From positions 1 to 64,000 of the forward strand of contig NZ_CCXR01000002.1 of the NCBI RefSeq assembly GCF_000821085.1: a stretch of DNA of 64,000 bases, in the 5' to 3' direction. The translations under genes were made by a program, and so were the position numbers. Below, piece by piece: positions 59,756 through 64,000 of this stretch (positions are counted from its first letter, which is position 1; each line of letters begins with the position of its first letter). Source of the DNA: Bacillus sp. B-jedd (GTDB lineage Bacteria; Bacillota; Bacilli; Bacillales; Cytobacillaceae). The notes under the pieces are model-generated. The model worked only from the letters and a program-made list of their open reading frames with translations. It was not told where the DNA came from and made no database searches.

Positions 59756-60892
59756 TTAATCAAAAAGCAAATGTTCGATCTCCCGTGGGTATTGAGTAAT
59801 GGAAAAGCTGCCGCCTTCAGTAAGGATGACCGTGTCGGAATGCCTGTATCCTCCGAGTCCCGGCACGTAAATTCCCGGTTCAATAGTGTAGACCATGCCC
59901 TCTTGCAAAATTAGGTCGTTATCAAAGCGAAGATATGGCTCCTCATGCTCCGATAATCCAAGCCCGTGGCCAACGCGGTGATTGACATATTCCCCATAAC
60001 CCGCTTTTTCAAAAACACGGTAAGTGGCAATATCGACCTCTTTGGCTGTTATACCCGGTCTGATCAATTCCATGCCAACCCGCTGCGCTTCAATCGCCAG
60101 TTTCAGCAAATCCTTCTGTTGTTCACTTGGCTTTCCGACAAAAAACGTCCTTTCGTTTTCGGCCCTGTAGCCATTGAACCAAACCTGGCGGCTGTGGATG
60201 ACCACATCACCGCTCACGAATTTTCTCGTACTCGAATAAAGATGCGGCATGACACTGCGCCTGGCGCCAGAACAGGTCCAGTCTTCATACCCAATCAGTT
60301 CTTCAGGATATTCCTTCGAGGCGATTTCAAGCAAAAATTTATCCCCGTATGAATCGAACTCAAGCTCACTGACTCCTACTCTAGCATGTTTGAGGGATAC
60401 CTCAATAGCAAAATCCGAAAGTTTTCCGGCAATTTTCAAAAGGTTGATTTCCGACGCATCCTTGATTGCGCGCATGGCGGTAATCTTTTCGCCAATATCT
60501 ATCAGTTCGAAGCCGAATTCTTTCAAATAAATATAGACATTCGCTGGCAAGCTGGCGAGTTCCACTCCAACCCTCGACCCGGCCGGATATTTCTTATGAA
60601 GCCGGCTCAGGTGGCCAAGATAGGAAACTTCCTTGTCCCTTAAGGACAGCTGTTCATGGTAAACATGAAGTTTATCCACCTGCGCCTTGTCAGACGCATG
60701 AAGCTCCTCCAATCCGGGAACAACCATTTCAGCCATCTCTTCGCCGATTGCTGTGACAATTGGGCGTGAATAACTGATTGCCCTGAAGCCGCTCAAGTAA
60801 AATTGATTATCAGGCTCCCAGATCAGGCTGAGCCTGGCTCCCTTTTCCGCCATGAATCTTCTGAATTCAACAAGCCTATTTTCAATGTTCAC
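59756..60892 (-). CDS. M24 pita-bread-fold hydrolase, creatinase-like, lacking metal ligands
   Basis: 378 aa from a GTG after GCGGGGAT. The N-terminal creatinase_N domain (residues 1-130) and C-terminal M24 domain are clear: GHGLGLSEHEEPYLRF near residue 315 and TIEPGIYVPG near 340. At the metal sites of aminopeptidase P (DxG, SDxTRT, RIED) this protein has HSRQ, AENERTF and YRHSD, so at least three ligands are lost. Creatinase and ectoine hydrolase show this loss and cleave C-N bonds without metal. An amidine or N-acyl-type substrate is an inference. Confidence 0.8.
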   Translation of the reverse strand: MNIENRLVEFRRFMAEKGARLSLIWEPDNQFYLSGFRAISYSRPIVTAIGEEMAEMVVPGLEELHASDKAQVDKLHVYHEQLSLRDKEVSYLGHLSRLHKKYPAGSRVGVELASLPANVYIYLKEFGFELIDIGEKITAMRAIKDASEINLLKIAGKLSDFAIEVSLKHARVGVSELEFDSYGDKFLLEIASKEYPEELIGYEDWTCSGARRSVMPHLYSSTRKFVSGDVVIHSRQVWFNGYRAENERTFFVGKPSEQQKDLLKLAIEAQRVGMELIRPGITAKEVDIATYRVFEKAGYGEYVNHRVGHGLGLSEHEEPYLRFDNDLILQEGMVYTIEPGIYVPGLGGYRHSDTVILTEGGSFSITQYPREIEHLLFD

Positions 60893-60925
60893 TGTTTATC
60901 CCCGCTCTCCTGGCAAAATTAACTG

Positions 60926-62977
60926 CTACATATGGTCACGAGGAATTTCCGTTTTCCAGGTTTTCGTAAATACCTGCTCCCCGCTTTCAAATGCGGTAAG
61001 TTCATTTAAGACATAAAAATTATCTGCGTCGCAAGTCATCAGGCTTATACTCCTCAGGCTTGTCTGCCAGTCACCGCGGCCGACATCCAATGTCCACTCG
61101 CAGCGCACTTCCGCGGATAGCGGGTCATTTTCCTTAATCGTGTACACATTCCGGTTTGTGCTGCCATATTCGAGTCCGTTCGATGGCAGACGGCGGGCTC
61201 CCTCATCTGAAAAATCTTCCAGAACCCAAACCCCGTTAATTAAATCATGATGGACATTCCTCATCCTGCTTTCAGCCCTTAAAATTTCCCTTTCAGCAAC
61301 CGCAGCGGTTTCAGGTGCACCAAATGCCGGAAGCTGTGCGTCGATTTCCTGGGGCGGGCGGACAGGAAGCAGCAACCTCGTAGTTTTGCCAGGATAGACC
61401 TTCAAGGTTACAGGTTCGGGTGATGGCCAGGCATGCGGCCAGTACGTCGGCGATAGCGCCACCCGCCATCGGTGTCCCGCAGGCAGGACGTGACCAATTG
61501 CGTTAAGCTTCACCTTTACCGTATACTTTTTTCCCGGAACGAGCGGGACGGGGTGTTCATGGCTGTCGCGATGGGTCAGATTGAGCATGCCCCAGCTGAC
61601 CAGAGTGGAGGCACCATCAGGAGACACATCACAGAGCCTTGCTGCAATCAGCGCGTTAGGCCGGTCGGATGAAAGCTCAACCTCGACTTCAGGAAACCCA
61701 AGAATCTCCATTTGTTCTGCCAAAGGTTCGGATGTGAACGTCACGGATAGCCCATCTTCAAGACGTTGGTCGGAAGCAAGATCGCCTGGCTGGCCGAACG
61801 GACACCAAACTCCCGCATAAAGGCCATGCTGCTGGACACTGGAAACTGTCACTTCCTCCCTGCCCTCGGGAACTTCGTTTGTCAGCCCGCTCCCTTCAAG
61901 CCAGAGTGAAGCCGGGTCAATCGCTGGCGAAGGCCACGACTTCTCTGCCACCCAGCGTCCAGGCCGTTCATCGTAATCAACCTGCGGCGGCACACTCTCC
62001 TGCATCCACGCCCGAAGCATCGGTTCATCCATAATCCCCGTGTCAATGCCCTTAAGCCATTGGTCCCACCAGCGGAGGCATTCCTGCAGGAAGCCAATCG
62101 CCGGGCCCGGTACAGCCACTTCAGGATATTCATGCGCCCACGGGCCAATCAATCCCTTACTTGGGCCAGGCAAACCTTCAAGCAGCCTGAGAATCGCATT
62201 TGTATACCCGTCAGCCCAGCCTCCGACTGCAAAAACCGGGATAGTAATATCGGAATAATCTTCACAGACAGAACCATGTTTCCAATAAGCGTCACGGCGC
62301 TGGTGCCTCACCCATTCCTCTGCGAATGGCGGTGTTTTCTCGAGCCGCTCAAGCCAGGACTCGCGCCATCCATCCCCGACTACGTTCGGGTCTGCGGGCC
62401 GCCCGTTATAGACCAGCATCGTCGAAGCCCACCAAAGCATATCGGATGCGAGCATGCAGCCACCCATATAATGGACATCATCCGCATACCGGTCATCCGT
62501 GGAACAGAGGGTGATGACCGCTTTTAAAGCGGGATGCCTTCTCGCCGCAACCTGCAGTCCGTTAAAACCACCCCATGACTTCCCAATCATCCCTACAGAT
62601 CCGGTCGACCATGGCTGCGCGGCGATCCAGCTTAATATCTCCAGTGCATCTTCCTGCTCCTGGGGCAAATATTCATCATAGAGAATGCCATCGGAATCTC
62701 CCGCGCCGCGCATATCAACCCGGATACTTGCATAACCGTGTCCGGCAAAATAAGGATGGCGGATCGAATCCCTCAGTGCCGTAAAATCATTTTTCCGATA
62801 AGGAAGATATTCGAGGACCGCGGGAACAGGATTCTGCTCTGCATCCTCCGGCAGCCAGATTCTTGCTGATAGCCTTGTGCCATCGGACATTGGAATCCAG
62901 ATATGCTCTATTTCCCGGACTTTCCTCGGAAACTCTGTCTTAATTGTTAAGTTGGAATCCCTCACATTAAAAACCAT
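60926..62977 (-). CDS. CocE/NonD-family alpha/beta hydrolase
   Basis: 683 aa from the ATG after TGGAGGG. The S15-type catalytic triad is Ser in GMIGKSWGGFNG near residue 128, Asp in GGWADGYTN and His in GPWAHEYPE. The C-terminal third is a PepX_C jelly roll (SWGMLNLTHRDSHEHP). Relatives hydrolyse cocaine, beta-lactam esters, or proline peptides. It is 33 bases from the M24 gene and 100 bases after the BCCT transporter gene, suggesting a shared substrate. Confidence 0.9.
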   Translation of the reverse strand: MVFNVRDSNLTIKTEFPRKVREIEHIWIPMSDGTRLSARIWLPEDAEQNPVPAVLEYLPYRKNDFTALRDSIRHPYFAGHGYASIRVDMRGAGDSDGILYDEYLPQEQEDALEILSWIAAQPWSTGSVGMIGKSWGGFNGLQVAARRHPALKAVITLCSTDDRYADDVHYMGGCMLASDMLWWASTMLVYNGRPADPNVVGDGWRESWLERLEKTPPFAEEWVRHQRRDAYWKHGSVCEDYSDITIPVFAVGGWADGYTNAILRLLEGLPGPSKGLIGPWAHEYPEVAVPGPAIGFLQECLRWWDQWLKGIDTGIMDEPMLRAWMQESVPPQVDYDERPGRWVAEKSWPSPAIDPASLWLEGSGLTNEVPEGREEVTVSSVQQHGLYAGVWCPFGQPGDLASDQRLEDGLSVTFTSEPLAEQMEILGFPEVEVELSSDRPNALIAARLCDVSPDGASTLVSWGMLNLTHRDSHEHPVPLVPGKKYTVKVKLNAIGHVLPAGHRWRVALSPTYWPHAWPSPEPVTLKVYPGKTTRLLLPVRPPQEIDAQLPAFGAPETAAVAEREILRAESRMRNVHHDLINGVWVLEDFSDEGARRLPSNGLEYGSTNRNVYTIKENDPLSAEVRCEWTLDVGRGDWQTSLRSISLMTCDADNFYVLNELTAFESGEQVFTKTWKTEIPRDHM

Positions 62978-63077
62978 TGTAAACCCTCCAAGCAAGTGTG
63001 CTGTCTCAGTCAAATTTCAAAACTTATGTACAAGAATCCAGGCATGGCGAAGTTTCCTTCCACCATGCCCTTCTTCA

Positions 63078-64000
63078 TCATGCCGACTCGGTTCCTTTTT
63101 CCGCTAAGCCTTGGTGCTCCTCTAAAAGGATTTCCCTTTTGGCGGTATTGTCTCCGAAATCCGATTTCAACCATTTTATTAGTGAAACCGCAAGAAGCAG
63201 GTAAATAACCAGAACCGGAACAGAGACGATGACAGATGATGTCTGAATCACCGTTAAACCGCCAATCATCAGGAGGGCAACAGCCATTACCGCCAAAACA
63301 GCTCCCCATAATAGGCGGTGCCAGCGGGCAGGTTCCTGCTTTCCGACTAATTCCTTTGTGGCGATGGCTGAAAGAATATAGGTCGCCGAATCCAATGAAG
63401 TTGCCAGGAAAATAAACCCGAGGACAACGAAAAAGATGAGGACGACTTTGCTGAGCGGCAGTGTTTTAAGAACCTCAACAATTGTTGCCGGGCCGCCTTT
63501 GGCTTCAAGAATGTCCGTAATCGGAATAATATCATTCAATTGAAGGTGCATCGCATATCCGCCAAACACAGCGAAATACAGCCAGCTTCCGACTGTTCCC
63601 CACAGGAGGACTGAGCTGATTAGCTCCCTGATCGTGCGCCCTTTTGAAATGCGGGCGACAAATAATCCCATGAATGGGGCTGTCGCCGCGAACCAGGCCC
63701 AATAAAAGACCGTCCACGATTGCGGGAAACCACCCTTCGAAATCGGATCTGTATAAAAACTCATGTGGACAATATTTTGCAGCATTAAACCGAAGCTGTT
63801 TGTAAAGTAGGATAAGATAAAGATTGTTGGCCCGGTAATAAGAACGAAAAGTGCGAGGGCGAGGGCAAGATAGACGTTGATGTCACTCAGCTTCCGGATC
63901 CCTTTATAAAGTCCCAGATAGGCACTCGAGCAATAGATGACTGTCCAGATCGCAATAATGATGATGCTTAATCCAAGTGACTGTTTCATCCCGAGAATTT
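63078..64000 (-). CDS. BCCT-family transporter, C-terminal part (cut by the window edge)
   Basis: At least 307 aa visible, running off the right end. The BCCT signature FYWAWFAATAPFMGLFVARI then SKGRTIRE is clear, together with about seven membrane segments and a charged C-terminal tail (residues KWLKSDFGDNTAKREILLEE). The family imports betaine, carnitine, choline or other quaternary amines with Na+ or H+. The first residues belong beyond the window. Confidence 0.93.
   Translation of the reverse strand, partial: ILGMKQSLGLSIIIIAIWTVIYCSSAYLGLYKGIRKLSDINVYLALALALFVLITGPTIFILSYFTNSFGLMLQNIVHMSFYTDPISKGGFPQSWTVFYWAWFAATAPFMGLFVARISKGRTIRELISSVLLWGTVGSWLYFAVFGGYAMHLQLNDIIPITDILEAKGGPATIVEVLKTLPLSKVVLIFFVVLGFIFLATSLDSATYILSAIATKELVGKQEPARWHRLLWGAVLAVMAVALLMIGGLTVIQTSSVIVSVPVLVIYLLLAVSLIKWLKSDFGDNTAKREILLEEHQGLAEKGTESA

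Overview
This window is a chromosomal segment of a Firmicute of the family Bacillaceae, outside the B. subtilis group proper but sharing long blocks of gene order with it. The evidence is the run of B. subtilis-like neighbourhoods (comK-yhzC, yhfN, lcfB-lplJ-yhfI, yhgE-yhgD, hemY-hemH-hemE, hmoB, ecsC-ecsB-ecsA, hit, trpP, yhaH, scoC, yhaI, prsA, yhaL-yhaM-yhaN-yhaO, yhaR-hemZ-yhaX), strong AGGAGG-type ribosome binding sites, frequent TTG/GTG starts and sporulation-associated small proteins.

Positions 1 to about 13,165 are the integrase-proximal end of a temperate prophage; the rest lies left of the window. Genes on the minus strand (about 32-10,012) are the early lytic arm: a Cro-like repressor, tiny coupled genes, an antirepressor, DnaD-like and DnaC-like replication proteins, RusA, a catalytic-domain-only tyrosine recombinase, a sigma-70-like factor, a MazG-like gene broken by a one-base frameshift, an MmcB-like nuclease, a DNA methyltransferase and a PP-loop protein. 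On the plus strand are the self-cleaving CI-type repressor, a small XRE regulator and a large serine integrase. The repressor/cro intergenic region carries four related 19-bp operator-like sites. The phage has integrated into comK, the competence master regulator: the first ~60 codons of comK lie just past the integrase on the minus strand, and the remainder must lie beyond the left edge. This is the arrangement known from Listeria A118-type phages.

From 13.5 to 25 kb: yhzC, a Na+/H+ antiporter, a DNA-protein crosslink sensor (SRAP), a LysM/M14 cell-wall endopeptidase, a membrane M48 protease, azlCD, and a complete N-acetylmuramic acid recycling cluster (murR, murQ, murP, mupG) with a plausible MurR operator. 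Between 25.0 and 25.7 kb is a gene-free stretch with a 130-bp tandem repeat dense in ACTAGT palindromes, followed by a 133-bp GC-rich dispersed repeat whose tail recurs at 55.2 kb.

From 25.7 to 45 kb: fatty-acid activation (lcfB with an enoyl-CoA hydratase), lipoate ligase, a metallo-beta-lactamase-fold protein, the yhgD repressor and its membrane target yhgE (a shared operator is visible upstream of both), the late heme operon, the heme monooxygenase hmoB, an unassigned permease, a PAP2 phosphatase and the Ecs ABC transporter. Two more intergenic repeat arrays occur here: 21/42-bp units near 37.6 kb and 52-bp hairpin-forming units near 41 kb.

From 44.7 to 64 kb: hit, the tryptophan transporter trpP with a TRAP-like triplet array over its ribosome binding site, the ScoC regulator, the foldase prsA, the YhaM RNase, an SbcCD-like pair (yhaN/yhaO), hemZ, an unusual HAD protein, and at the right edge a co-directional set consisting of a BCCT transporter (cut by the window end), a CocE/NonD hydrolase and an M24-fold protein that lacks the usual metal ligands. 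The last set could be an uncharacterised uptake-and-hydrolysis pathway. No rRNA, tRNA or CRISPR array was seen.
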